DNA of 64,000 nucleotides from Colwellia sp. PAMC 21821 (lineage in GTDB: Bacteria > Pseudomonadota > Gammaproteobacteria > Enterobacterales > Alteromonadaceae), in contig NZ_CP014943.1 of assembly GCF_002077175.1 (NCBI RefSeq), positions 3,162,001 to 3,226,000 on the forward strand, in the 5' to 3' direction. The notes beneath the pieces were generated by a model. The model was not told the DNA's origin. It did no database searches and saw only the letters and a program-made list of their open reading frames with translations. This document shows, in pieces, positions 18,783 to 28,136 of this stretch. Position 1 is the first letter of the stretch. Each line of letters begins with the position of its first letter. The translations under genes were made by a program, and so were the position numbers.

Positions 18783-20174
18783 CTACTGATCAGTGTCTAG
18801 GCTTAACATGCGCTTTTTTAATCTTTCTAAATCAATCGCGTTTGAGCGTACGGTAAGCTTAATATGGCTATATTCATATTCTTCTTTAGTAACACTCATG
18901 CTTGATCGAATCTCGCCTATAATACCTTTAGCGGTGTAAGGAATAATGATTTCATCTTCAATCATTTCTTCTTGTGCAGTATTAACAATATATTGATGTA
19001 ACTTACTAATATCAGCTGGATTGCGGGTTGATGTCATCATGGCATCTGGAAACTCTGCCATTAGCGCTTGTTGTTGTTCAGGGCTAAGTTGATCAGACTT
19101 ATTCAGTACCAATAACTTCTTACTGTCTTCAACACCGACTTCTTCTAGTACCTCATGCACTACATCAAGCTGCGAACGAAAACTAGGATCAGAGGCGTCA
19201 ACCACATACAACAATAATGAAGCATCATGCGCTTCTGCTAAGGTTGAGTGGAATGACGCGACTAAATCGTGCGGTAATTTTTTAATAAAACCAACAGTAT
19301 CTGACACTAATATTCTAGGCTGAACGGTTGGGTACAACGCACGAACTGTAGTATCGAGTGTCGCAAAAAGTTTGTTTTCACCTTCTACGTCGCTGCCGGT
19401 AATAGCTCGCATCATTGATGACTTGCCGGCGTTGGTATAACCCACTAATGCAACACAAAAAAGCTCTGAACGTTGGGTACGTCGGCCTTTCATTTCATGC
19501 TGAACACTAACTAACTCACGTTTAAGCTCGGCTAATTGGTCTCGCACTGCTCGGCGGTTTAGCTCTAGGTTCGTTTCGCCTGCACCTTTACCCATTTGAC
19601 GATCTCTATCGCCACTTGATGTTTCACGAAGGCGCGGTGCTACATAATTAAGACGAGCAATTTCAACTTGTAATTTCGCCGTTTTGGTACGAGCATGGCG
19701 ACTGAATATTTCAATAATAATGCCGGTACGATCAAATACCTCTACGCCTAATTGATTCTCGACATTACGCAGTTGTGATGGACTTAAATCACAGTCAAAT
19801 ACCACAACATCTGCGCAGGCAAAGGGTAGATTCTCAGAAGGGATGTCTGATGGCATATTTGTTAGCAGGGTTTCATCTTTTATTTCTTTAGATGAGTCTT
19901 GAGATAGGTCGTCATTTTCTTCTTCTTCAACTGCAACTTCACCTTTGTTACCTGTAAGGTGCGCTATTTCAGACAGCTTACCTAAACCAAGTACGTTAAC
20001 TTTGTTGGTTGAACTCAATTTTTGCGATTGTGTGCCAACGACTTTAAAACCTAAAGTCGTGACTAAACGGGCCAGCTCTGCCAGTGACTCTGTTGCTTCA
20101 TCACCTTTAAACTGCGGTGTACAAATGGAAATAAGTAAAGCGTGATTAAGTGATGCTTTTGCTGTTAGTTGCAT
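18783..20174 (-). CDS. hflX: HflX-family ribosome-associated GTPase
   Basis: A 463-residue GTPase. The N-terminal HflX domain contains ERTGIII-like DRTGIIIEIFSRHARTK and the glycine-rich KGAGETNLELNRR. The G domain has the P-loop GYTNAGKSS, switch II DTVGFIKKLPH, NKSD and a C-terminal tail. HflX rescues or splits stalled 70S ribosomes after heat stress in E. coli. An unusual acidic, low-complexity insertion (VEEEENDDLSQDS and on, about residues 80-115) makes it longer than the typical 430 residues. The canonical hflX follows hfq; here there is no hfq, so this may be a second paralogue. It is transcribed alone. Confidence 0.88.
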   Translation of the reverse strand: MQLTAKASLNHALLISICTPQFKGDEATESLAELARLVTTLGFKVVGTQSQKLSSTNKVNVLGLGKLSEIAHLTGNKGEVAVEEEENDDLSQDSSKEIKDETLLTNMPSDIPSENLPFACADVVVFDCDLSPSQLRNVENQLGVEVFDRTGIIIEIFSRHARTKTAKLQVEIARLNYVAPRLRETSSGDRDRQMGKGAGETNLELNRRAVRDQLAELKRELVSVQHEMKGRRTQRSELFCVALVGYTNAGKSSMMRAITGSDVEGENKLFATLDTTVRALYPTVQPRILVSDTVGFIKKLPHDLVASFHSTLAEAHDASLLLYVVDASDPSFRSQLDVVHEVLEEVGVEDSKKLLVLNKSDQLSPEQQQALMAEFPDAMMTSTRNPADISKLHQYIVNTAQEEMIEDEIIIPYTAKGIIGEIRSSMSVTKEEYEYSHIKLTVRSNAIDLERLKKRMLSLDTDQ

Positions 20175-20378
20175 AATTTTTTATGTAAGTGCACCTGAGG
20201 TGCAAACCTAATTTTTATCTAAAGTAAGTTCATCCTACGCTGTTATAGGTAAGCTTTATAGGGGAATACGGGACTAAATTTTAGTTAGCGAATATTCGTG
20301 GCTATAACTACCTACAGGACATAATAAAAATGTGCTACCGTTTCAGATATTTCCATGCCCAAAGGCTTATTATTAACC

Positions 20379-21161
20379 ATGTCATTTGAACTCATATTTC
20401 TGTTTCTAGCAGGCTTTTTTGGCGGTGTACTTAACTCTATTGCCGGTGGAGGTAGTTTTATTACATTTCCTGCGCTGATCTTTGTCGGTATTCCCCCTAT
20501 TATGGCTAATGCGACTAATACTTTTGCGTCGTGCGCTGGCTATTTAAGCGGTACTTATGCTTTTCGAAAAGAACTTGCTGAACATAAAAGTGAATTGCCC
20601 AAAATCATCATAATAAGTTTGCTCGGAGGTATATCTGGTGCTTGGTTGTTACTACAAACATCTGAGGTTGTATTTCGCTCAGCCATCCCATGGTTGTTAT
20701 TATTTGCTACGGTGCTATTTATTTTCGGCGGACAAATAAATAAAGCACTTAAAAAAGCAGCCTTGAATAGCCAACACGCATCTGCTATCGGCGGAATTTT
20801 ACTGATAATTATACTGCTAGGTGTTGCAATCTATGGTGGTTTTTTTAACGCAGGATTAGGTATTATAGTGCTCAGTTATTTAGCATTAGCTGGTTACACC
20901 AATATCAATACCATGAATGGATTAAAGCTTTTGGTCTCATCGACCGTGTCGTTGTTCGCCATCGTACTGTTTATTTATAATGATGTTATTGTTTGGTATG
21001 AAGGTAGTATTTTATTATTGGGTACTTTAGCCGGAGGGTATATGGCAGCAAAGTTATCCCGAAAACTGCCACAACAGCATGTTAGAGGCTTTGTTATTGT
21101 GGCGAGTATTGCGACTACGCTGTATTTCTTTATTGATGTTTATGCTAGCCAGTACATATAA
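20379..21161 (+). CDS. TauE/SafE (TSUP) family membrane transporter
   Basis: About 260 residues with eight predicted helices. It has the first TSUP repeat motif GGVLNSIAGGGSFITFPAL and the second repeat's YGGFFNAGLGIIVLSYL. Family members export sulfite, sulfoacetate or related organic anions; the substrate here is not predictable. ATG 20379 begins the first helix at once and has AAAGG upstream, though distant; an ATG at 20355 would add eight residues. It is divergent from the hflX-like gene and otherwise single. Confidence 0.88.
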   Translation: MSFELIFLFLAGFFGGVLNSIAGGGSFITFPALIFVGIPPIMANATNTFASCAGYLSGTYAFRKELAEHKSELPKIIIISLLGGISGAWLLLQTSEVVFRSAIPWLLLFATVLFIFGGQINKALKKAALNSQHASAIGGILLIIILLGVAIYGGFFNAGLGIIVLSYLALAGYTNINTMNGLKLLVSSTVSLFAIVLFIYNDVIVWYEGSILLLGTLAGGYMAAKLSRKLPQQHVRGFVIVASIATTLYFFIDVYASQYI

Positions 21162-21336
21162 GTTAATATGATTACCCGCTAGCTAAGTGATATTTTTTCG
21201 CAGAAAAACCATATAGATAAATGATTTAAAAAAATTAATAGCACTAGCTCTATCATAACTTTAACGGTAAGCACTCAGTTTAGGTGCCTACCGTTTATGT
21301 TTTACAAATATAAGATGGTCATTAATGTTGCGCTAT

Positions 21337-22122
21337 CTACCCAGCTTTGTAATCGTGAAGGGTTACTATAGCGTCATGTAAACTATCTTGATTTACTTGT
21401 ATGATGCCTCGTTTGGGTCGATCTAAATCAATGATGATAAATACCACCAAAACGATTAATGTGAATAATAAAATCGTAGGGAAAGCAGGGCGCTTTTTCC
21501 CTAAACCACTGTTATAACCTAACATACCGCCAACGGTAACAAATACACCAAACAACAAAAATAAAACCGGCTCTGGTACATGCAGCCTTAGCATAGCTGT
21601 ACGCTTATTTTCAATTTGAATCATTGACGATAAAGACTGATAAAAGCCATTTGCGATTAACAATGACTTTGGATTAATCAATTCTTTTTGCGCTAATTCA
21701 ATCAGATTGGCCTGTGATTTACTCACTTTTTTATTGATGGCACTTCGCTGCTCAGGGTTTGACAAGTCAACTTGGCTGAGTGAAATACGAAGCGCCAAAT
21801 AAGCTTCTAATTCATTAAAAACAGCCTCCCGTATTTCCACTGGCAGTAATTTTGCTTGCATCGCAACTCTGTTAATAGCACCTGCTTCTTCTATAACGGC
21901 ACTGCTTCGTGCATCGTAACGGTGAAGTGACATATTAAAAGTGAAACCTAGTAACAAGGCCAATAAACCAATAATACCCGTTTGAATAGCCGTTGATTGG
22001 CTTTTCATTTCGGCGTTTTCTACATCTACATTTCGACGCCCTAAGCTGTAGGCAATTTGATTAATTATTAACATCAAAATAAAAAGCGTGATAATAATTA
22101 TAAAGCTATTTTTGTCGTACAT
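21337..22122 (-). CDS. bestrophin-like (DUF4239) membrane protein
   Basis: About 261 residues with two N-terminal and two C-terminal helices around a soluble helical segment. The motifs GIIGLLALLLGFTFNMSLHRYDARSSAV and EEAGAINRVAMQA are typical of the DUF4239/bestrophin-like family, a group whose function in bacteria is unknown. ATG 22122 has AAGAA just upstream; a GTG at 22137 would add five residues. It is a single gene. Confidence 0.8.
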   Translation of the reverse strand: MYDKNSFIIIITLFILMLIINQIAYSLGRRNVDVENAEMKSQSTAIQTGIIGLLALLLGFTFNMSLHRYDARSSAVIEEAGAINRVAMQAKLLPVEIREAVFNELEAYLALRISLSQVDLSNPEQRSAINKKVSKSQANLIELAQKELINPKSLLIANGFYQSLSSMIQIENKRTAMLRLHVPEPVLFLLFGVFVTVGGMLGYNSGLGKKRPAFPTILLFTLIVLVVFIIIDLDRPKRGIIQVNQDSLHDAIVTLHDYKAG

Positions 22123-22336
22123 TAATTCTTGGCTCACTAATTGAGTCTCTGTGCTTGGTTAACTAATTAAGCAAAGAGTGGGTTAAGGCGATTGATTGGT
22201 CAAGGGGTATTTTAAACAATATTGATGAGAGGTACAGCATAAAGCTAAACCCTTTAATTTAATCAATTCGTTAAACAGCTTGACGGGCTTATGTTCTGGC
22301 TTTATTAAAGACCATACACCCATCGTCGTATTTGGG

Positions 22337-23101
22337 TTAATATTCAGCTAGAGGTAAATCATATTGCGCTTTGATGGTTAGTCGCTGCTCAGCAATATCA
22401 TCAAACGCTTGCTGGTAGGTTTGTATTACTTCATCAGGAGTATTGATATTAAAGGCTAAATAATTACCGGTCTTGTTAACCTGCCACACCTGTTCGTAAG
22501 CATTAGCATCTAAGTTATTTTCTTTAATTAAATGATCAAAAGCATGAATAGATGCCACAATCATGTCTACACGGTCAGATTCCATCAATAAAAAGGCTTG
22601 TTTTAATTGAGCAATTTTAGCGATATTAGCAGATGGAAAACCAATTTTATGAAGTGAATTTTCTGACACATCACCTTTAACAGTGGCAACTGTATGTTTA
22701 AATACTTGCTCTGCATTAGAAAAGTTAAAGTTTTTTGATTTTTTGGCAATCAGAATTTGAGTCGCGTGAAAAATAGGTCCAACCCATTTAAATAAATTTT
22801 CACGAGGCTGGGTTTTAGACATTGTAAATAATGCCGTATTATTTTTATCTAACGTAAATTTATAGCCTCGAGACCATGGAACTAGCTGGATCTCTTGTTC
22901 AGGCATATGTAAATGTTTCCACATAGCTTTTAAAGTATCTACAGAAATACCCTTCAGTTTATCATCGACCAAATAATTAGCCGGTGGGTAAATTTCGGTA
23001 TAAAAGATGATATTTCCAGTTGGATATGGCTGGTGATATGCATTCACTTGCGGAAGTAGCAGAAGAAATAACAAAATTGATTTTAAAATAAATTTTTTCA
23101 T
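22337..23101 (-). CDS. periplasmic solute-binding protein, SBP_bac_3 type
   Basis: About 254 residues. The start at 23101 gives a signal peptide (MKKFILKSILLFLLLLPQVNA) and has GGAG at good spacing; the longer ATG start would break the signal. The mature protein looks like the family-3 amino-acid binding fold: IIFYTEIYPPANYL, KGISVDTLKAMW, WSRGYKF and MESDRVDMIVASIHAFDHL. No permease or ATPase gene is adjacent, which is common for this family in Alteromonadales, where orphan members may act as sensors. Ligand unknown. Confidence 0.82.
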   Translation of the reverse strand: MKKFILKSILLFLLLLPQVNAYHQPYPTGNIIFYTEIYPPANYLVDDKLKGISVDTLKAMWKHLHMPEQEIQLVPWSRGYKFTLDKNNTALFTMSKTQPRENLFKWVGPIFHATQILIAKKSKNFNFSNAEQVFKHTVATVKGDVSENSLHKIGFPSANIAKIAQLKQAFLLMESDRVDMIVASIHAFDHLIKENNLDANAYEQVWQVNKTGNYLAFNINTPDEVIQTYQQAFDDIAEQRLTIKAQYDLPLAEY

Positions 23102-23281
23102 TTGAATATCAATCTCCAAATAGCGATAAACCATATTAACAATATTTTTGGTATTATTTAACCTAACTTTGACGGTATATAGATATATTTTTTAATTTAT
23201 TTCACTTGGTATCACTAGTTGTTCAGGACAATGCTAGCGCATATTGTTGAGCTGAGGCTAAGGGATGTATTAGGCACAAAA

Positions 23282-23302
23282 AAGCCAGCTAACTGCTGGC
23301 TT
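23282..23302 (-). terminator. terminator of the fldA operon
   Basis: A perfect 8-bp stem AAGCCAGC / GCTGGCTT with a TAACT loop is followed on the minus strand by a T-run. It lies 33 bp after the fldA stop. Confidence 0.88.
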
Positions 23303-23334
23303 ATTCCAATAAATTTTCGTTTATTATCGAAAAA

Positions 23335-23862
23335 TTAGTCTTCTAATTCAGCAAGGCAAAGTTCGTCGTAAATTTGCTTAACCCAAGCATCAACACGTGC
23401 GTCGGTTAATTCAGGCTGACGGTCTTCATCAATACATAGGCCGATAAAAGTATTTTCGTCAATTAACGCTTTAGACGCTTCAAACTCATAGCTTTCTGTT
23501 GGCCAATTACCGATAACAATAGCGCCTTTTGATTCCACGATATCACGCAATGGTTCCATTGCATCACAGAAGTATTCAGCATAATCTTCTTGATCGCCTA
23601 AACCAAAAATAGCCACTAACTTATCGGTGAAATCAATTTCTTCTAACTCAGGTAAGAAATCATCCCAGTCACATTGGTTTTCACCATAGTACCAAGTAGG
23701 AATACCTAAGATTAATAAATCGAACTCGGCAATTTCTTCTTTGGTACTTTTGGCGATATCTTTAACATCGACAAGCTTTTTACCCAACTTTTTTTGGATC
23801 ATTTTGCCTATGGCTTCGGTATTTCCTGTATCACTTCCGAAAAATAAACCTACAATTGACAT
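23335..23862 (-). CDS. fldA: flavodoxin FldA
   Basis: A 175-residue FMN-binding electron carrier. The phosphate-binding loop FGSDTGNTEAIG is at residues 8-19. The flavin-stacking loops are PTWYYGENQCDWDDF and GLGDQEDYAEYF, and a C-terminal helix is rich in acids. Flavodoxins of this long-chain type feed electrons to biosynthetic enzymes and replace ferredoxin under iron limitation. It is the last gene of an operon with ybfE and a DUF2788 gene, and has its own terminator downstream. The length is normal for the family. Confidence 0.97.
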   Translation of the reverse strand: MSIVGLFFGSDTGNTEAIGKMIQKKLGKKLVDVKDIAKSTKEEIAEFDLLILGIPTWYYGENQCDWDDFLPELEEIDFTDKLVAIFGLGDQEDYAEYFCDAMEPLRDIVESKGAIVIGNWPTESYEFEASKALIDENTFIGLCIDEDRQPELTDARVDAWVKQIYDELCLAELED

Positions 23863-23884
23863 GAATCTAACCTTTTATATCTAA

Positions 23885-24172
23885 CTAAACTTTAATATCG
23901 TTGGCATCAAGCGACTGAACTAATAGTATTTCTATCAACTCACTTCGGCTCACACCTTTATCTTTTGCTAAAGCGTCTAAACGTTCAAATACATCTTGAT
24001 GTAACTTAAACTCTACTCGCTTTAAACCATTGTTCTTATCACGCTTAACTTGATTACGTTTATTTATTTTAACTTGCACGCTGCGTGAATGAGGATTCGT
24101 TTTTGGTCGCCCCGGACGCTTATCATCGCTAAATAAGTCAATGGTTGTTAAATCTGCTACTTCTTTTGCCAT
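23885..24172 (-). CDS. ybfE: YbfE-like ribbon-helix-helix protein (LexA-regulated family)
   Basis: A 95-residue basic protein. It begins with a short TTIDLFSDDKRPGRPKT motif (an AT-hook-like RPGRPKT) and ends in a ribbon-helix-helix-like segment (RVEFKLHQDVFERLDALAK, SRSELIEILLVQ). In E. coli ybfE adjoins fldA and is annotated as LexA regulated; I see no clear LexA box here. It lies 13 bp after DUF2788 and 22 bp before fldA, so the three are co-transcribed. The DNA-binding role is inferred. Confidence 0.88.
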   Translation of the reverse strand: MAKEVADLTTIDLFSDDKRPGRPKTNPHSRSVQVKINKRNQVKRDKNNGLKRVEFKLHQDVFERLDALAKDKGVSRSELIEILLVQSLDANDIKV

Positions 24173-24185
24173 CTTAATTACTTAC

Positions 24186-24413
24186 TTATCCAACACCTTG
24201 GCTTTCGAAGATAAACTGAATTACGCCTTTGGCAATAAATCCGGCACATCCTAAAAATAATACAAAATAAACAACCAGCTTTCCCATTTTAGGGACATCA
24301 TTTTTTTTCATTACGTCATGGATTGTTAACCCAATGAAAATAAAGATAAAAGCATAAAATAAATTTAGCCCTATGGCTTCAATTAATTCAAAGTGTTCTG
24401 CTAACATAATCAA
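24186..24413 (-). CDS. small membrane protein of the DUF2788 family
   Basis: A 75-residue protein with two membrane helices (about residues 14-32 and 45-67). The loop THDVMKKNDVPKMGK and the pattern LGCAGFIAKGVIQFIFE match DUF2788. Its function is unknown. It is the first gene of the ybfE-fldA operon in this genome. The second Met (24407) is an alternative start. Confidence 0.85.
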   Translation of the reverse strand: MIMLAEHFELIEAIGLNLFYAFIFIFIGLTIHDVMKKNDVPKMGKLVVYFVLFLGCAGFIAKGVIQFIFESQGVG

Positions 24414-24602
24414 CCCTAAAATTTGCAGGCGGCACTATAGCATATCACTGCTTTTAAACACATTATTTTTGTCCTTTAAACGATGTTTTCTCAATGTTAC
24501 TTTGTCAGCGTAGCATCTACAGAGCTTAGGTATAGGCGCTTTTATCGCGTGAATGATAGACAGTTTTATTGCTTAAAATTAGCACTACCACTAACACTAC
24601 CA

Positions 24603-25372
24603 CTATGCGTTTATAAGAAAACCTTCAACGCTGCGGTTAAAAGCACTCGTTTTTTCAGCATGTAACCAATGACCAGCACCTTGAATAATACGGGCACTAC
24701 TTTGTGGGAATAAGCGCAATATTTCTGGGCGATGTTCTGGCAATATATAGTCGGAATTTGCCCCTTTTATAAAAAGTGTAGGGCCTTGATAGCGATTACT
24801 GCCTTGGTAGGTTTTCATAATATGTGGATAATTTTTAGCGATGTTTTCAATATTGCATACAAAAGCCAGTTGACCATTGCTATTACTTAAATTTCGTAAT
24901 AAAAATTGTCGCACACCAATGTCATCAACATATTCGGCGAGTTGTTTATCAGCGTCTTTACGTTGCTTTATGACTGAAAAATCGAGTGATTTTAACCCCG
25001 TAATTATCTTGTTGTGATGGGGGGATATTCAACAGGAGCAATATCAGCCACAATCAACTTTTCAACTAGCTCTGGTTTTGTAAGCGCTAATTCCATCGCT
25101 ATTTTACCGCCCATGGAGTGTCCAAGCACGACTGCACTTTTTATACTTAGGTGCTGCATAACATCGGCAATGTCCTGTGCCATGTTTGGGTAGTCCATAA
25201 CGCTATCGTGAAATGAATCACCATGATTACGCACATCTACACTGGTCACTCGATAATTTTCAGCTAAAACTTTCGCCACCATACCAAGATTTTCTAAGCG
25301 GCCAAATAAGCCATGAATAAGTATGATGTCTTTACCGGTGCCAGATTGTTGATAGTTTAAAAGCTTGCTCAT
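24603..25372 (-). pseudogene. ybfF: ybfF alpha/beta hydrolase interrupted by a frameshift
   Basis: Two adjoining reading frames together make one YbfF-type esterase of about 256 residues. The N-terminal part (25372 down to 25004) has LIHGLFGRLENLG, DVRNHGDSFHD, the nucleophile elbow GHSMGGKIAM and DIAPVEYPP; the C-terminal part (ending 24603) has LFIKGANSDYI and the catalytic His in AGHWLHAEK. The frame is lost in a run of six G at 25019-25024 (CCCCCC in the gene). Adding one base restores a continuous protein (PPHHNKIITGLKSLDFS). It may be a true mutation, a phase-variable tract or a sequencing error. Start MSKLLNYQQ is at 25372. It is divergent from seqA, as in E. coli. Confidence 0.85.
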
Positions 25373-25638
25373 TGCTGTCTCTGATAAGTCTGTTCTCATT
25401 GCGATAATTGTCCTTGTTTTAGTAATTCGATGCAACGAAAACCCAAGTAGTTGTTGTTAAAAATAGCGCTGAGTGTGTAACTTTATGCCTAGATTGATGT
25501 GATTGAACTTTAGCTTTAATATTTTTCGGGCTAGGTTTTTAAAAAATATTTCCATCATTTGGTAATCCTCTATAGAGACTTCTTATTAACGTAAGTATAA
25601 TCTTGCCGCGATCTATAATAATTTCCCTAGGGTCATCA

Positions 25639-26190
25639 ATGAAAAACATCGAAATAGATGAAGAGCTTTATCAACACATTGCGTCAAATACTCAGTATAT
25701 TGGCGAAAGTGCATCGTCGATATTACGTCGTCTAATTAAGTTACCAACTGAACACAATGCTGAAGTTGAGTCAGCAGCAGAACCAGAATTTGTTGAACAA
25801 ATTGAAGAAGAAGTCGTTGAAGAGCAAGTGAACACACCAACGCTTGATGTTAATGGCTCAGTATTTAACTATATTAATAAAGAAGAGTTGGCTATGCAGC
25901 GCGGTGCGGTCGGTCGATTTTTATTAATTTTAGCAGCATTATATCGAGTACATAATCAGCAGTTCTCTACTGTTTGCAATATTAGAGGACGCGACCGTTT
26001 ATATTTTGCTGCCAGCGAAGCTGAACTAGCGGCAAGTGGCAGCAGTACAAAGCCGCGTCAGATACCAGACAGTCCATTTTGGGTGATTACCAACTCAAAT
26101 ACCACGCGTAAGAAAATGATGCTAACAGAAGTTGGTCGTGCGCTAGGTTATAACGAGCAAGATATAGAAGATATTCGCGACTTACTTTAG
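25639..26190 (+). CDS. seqA: negative regulator of replication initiation SeqA
   Basis: A 183-residue protein. The N-terminal oligomerisation domain [15 protein letters not shown]...[11 protein letters not shown] fits SeqA exactly, which fixes the start at 25639 (AGGG six bases before) rather than an ATG 12 codons upstream. An acidic linker (EEEVVEEQ) leads to the C-terminal hemimethylated-GATC-binding domain ([35 protein letters not shown]). SeqA sequesters oriC and implies a Dam-methylating host. It is followed by pgm, as in E. coli. Confidence 0.97.
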   Translation: MKNIEIDEELYQHIASNTQYIGESASSILRRLIKLPTEHNAEVESAAEPEFVEQIEEEVVEEQVNTPTLDVNGSVFNYINKEELAMQRGAVGRFLLILAALYRVHNQQFSTVCNIRGRDRLYFAASEAELAASGSSTKPRQIPDSPFWVITNSNTTRKKMMLTEVGRALGYNEQDIEDIRDLL

Positions 26191-26282
26191 TTACTTTAGT
26201 TATTTTAGCTACATTGGCTATAGTAGTAGTGTGGCAAATTATTGCATAACAGATACGGCTTAAGTTTTTATAAGGAATTTAA

Positions 26283-27929
26283 ATGACAATACATCAGCAC
26301 GCAGGCAAACCGGCAAGACCGATAGATAGAATTAATATTGGCCGTTTGGTCAGTGATTATTTTTTGCAAACACCTGATGTTGATATTGCTGAGCAAAAAG
26401 TTACTTTTGGTACCTCAGGACATCGTGGTAATGCAAGTAAGTTAAGCTTTAATCAACAGCATATTGAAGCGATTTGTCAGGCCGTAGCAGAATATCGTCA
26501 AGCGCAAGGGTTTAAAGGGCCACTTTATTTAGGTAAAGATACTCACGCTTTATCTGAACCCGCCTTTGCTTCAGCTATATCTGTGTTGATTGCTAACAAT
26601 ATCTCTGTTGTTATTCAAGACGATGATGGCTTTACGCCAACACCGGTTATTTCTCGTTTAATTATTGTTCATAATAAAACCCACTCAAGCCAAGCTGATG
26701 GCTTGATCATTACTCCTTCGCATAATCCACCAACCGATGGAGGTATTAAATATAATCCTCCTCATGGTGGCCCAGCTGAAGGTGAAATAACAAAAGTTAT
26801 TGAGCATCGTGCTAACGAAATTATTGCCAATAAACTGGTTGATGTTAAACGCCTTGATTATGCACAAGCGCTGCAATCTTCATTATTGATCCGTGAAGAC
26901 TTTATCAGTTTTTATGTTGAACAATTAAGTCAGGTTGTTGATATGGAAGCTATTGCAAAAGCGGGTGTTCATATTGGTGTTGACCCTTTAGGTGGTTCAG
27001 GTATTCATTATTGGCCAGTAATAGCTAAAAAATATGGCTTGAATTTAGCAGTGGTTAATCCGGTAGTTGATGCTAGCTTTGCTTTTATGCCGTTAGATAA
27101 AGATGGCAAAATACGCATGGACTGTTCATCACCATATGCCATGTCGGGCTTAATTGCCCTAAAAGATAAATTTGATCTTGCCGTAGGCAACGACCCAGAC
27201 TTTGACCGTCACGGTATAGTTACCAAAACCGGTGGTTTGATGAACCCAAATCATTATTTAGCCGTCGCTATTCACTATTTAATGACACACAGAGATTGGC
27301 CTAAAACGTGTAAAATTGGCAAGACCCTGGTTTCTAGTTCGCTAATTGACCGGGTCGCCAAACTTATTGATCGACCACTTTCAGAAGTGCCTGTTGGCTT
27401 TAAATGGTTTGTTGATGGCTTGCACGATTCAAGCTATGCCTTTGGCGGTGAAGAAAGTGCCGGCGCCACATTTCTTTCACTAGATGGCAGTTGTTGGACA
27501 ACCGACAAAGACGGATTTGTTATGACCTTATTAGCCGCTGAAATGCTAGCGGTAACCGGTAAAGACCCTTATCAATTATATCAAGCATTAGCTGCACAAT
27601 TAGGTGAACCTTGCTATGGTCGCGTTGAGGCTGTCGCTAACTTACAGCAAAAGCAGGTACTAACTTCGCTTACCGCTGATGCGATTACTACTGACGTATT
27701 AGCGGGAGAGAAAATCAGCCAAATTCTGTCTCATGCGCCAGGTAACAATGCAGCGATTGGTGGAATAAAGGTTTGTACTGAAAACGGCTGGTTTGCCGCA
27801 CGCCCGTCAGGCACGGAAGATATTTATAAAATTTACGCAGAAAGCTTTATTGATGAAGAACATTTGCAGCTAATTATTAGCGATGCACAAAAGCTTGTTA
27901 GTGCTGCCTTTGTTGCGGCAGGACTTTAG
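26283..27929 (+). CDS. pgm: alpha-D-glucose phosphate-specific phosphoglucomutase
   Basis: A 548-residue cytosolic enzyme that interconverts glucose 1-phosphate and glucose 6-phosphate. The active-site phosphoserine loop is ITPSHNPPTDGG, the metal-binding loop is GNDPDFDRHG, the sugar loop is GGEESAG, and the phosphate loop RPSGTEDIYKIYAE lies near the C-terminus. The length is that of the E. coli Pgm. AAGGAATTTAA precedes the ATG. It lies 92 bp after seqA and probably shares its promoter. Confidence 0.97.
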   Translation: MTIHQHAGKPARPIDRINIGRLVSDYFLQTPDVDIAEQKVTFGTSGHRGNASKLSFNQQHIEAICQAVAEYRQAQGFKGPLYLGKDTHALSEPAFASAISVLIANNISVVIQDDDGFTPTPVISRLIIVHNKTHSSQADGLIITPSHNPPTDGGIKYNPPHGGPAEGEITKVIEHRANEIIANKLVDVKRLDYAQALQSSLLIREDFISFYVEQLSQVVDMEAIAKAGVHIGVDPLGGSGIHYWPVIAKKYGLNLAVVNPVVDASFAFMPLDKDGKIRMDCSSPYAMSGLIALKDKFDLAVGNDPDFDRHGIVTKTGGLMNPNHYLAVAIHYLMTHRDWPKTCKIGKTLVSSSLIDRVAKLIDRPLSEVPVGFKWFVDGLHDSSYAFGGEESAGATFLSLDGSCWTTDKDGFVMTLLAAEMLAVTGKDPYQLYQALAAQLGEPCYGRVEAVANLQQKQVLTSLTADAITTDVLAGEKISQILSHAPGNNAAIGGIKVCTENGWFAARPSGTEDIYKIYAESFIDEEHLQLIISDAQKLVSAAFVAAGL

Positions 27930-27934
27930 TGCAG

Positions 27935-28038
27935 AGCTATCAGATATTAGCTATCAGCTATCAGTAAAAAACGTTAAGTTCTAAGTGGTTATAAAATAAG
28001 CAGATATTAGATATTAGATATTAGAAATTAGATATTAG
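27935..28038 (+). repeat. heptameric tandem repeats downstream of pgm
   Basis: Two clusters keep a 7-bp period. At 27935-27964 the units are AGCTATC and AGATATT; at 28002-28038 they are AGATATT three times, AGAAATT and AGATATT. Confidence 0.85.
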
Positions 28039-28065
28039 TTTAAAGCTGTCAGTAAAAGCGTGTAG

Positions 28066-28088
28066 AAGGTGCCCAAGGGCACCTTTTT
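28066..28088 (+). terminator. terminator after pgm
   Basis: A perfect stem AAGGTGCC / GGCACCTT with a CAAG loop is followed by five T. It ends the seqA-pgm transcript. Confidence 0.9.
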
Positions 28089-28136
28089 AGTTTAAGTAAG
28101 TTCAACTGGTCTATCGTATTCAGGATGACGACTGTT

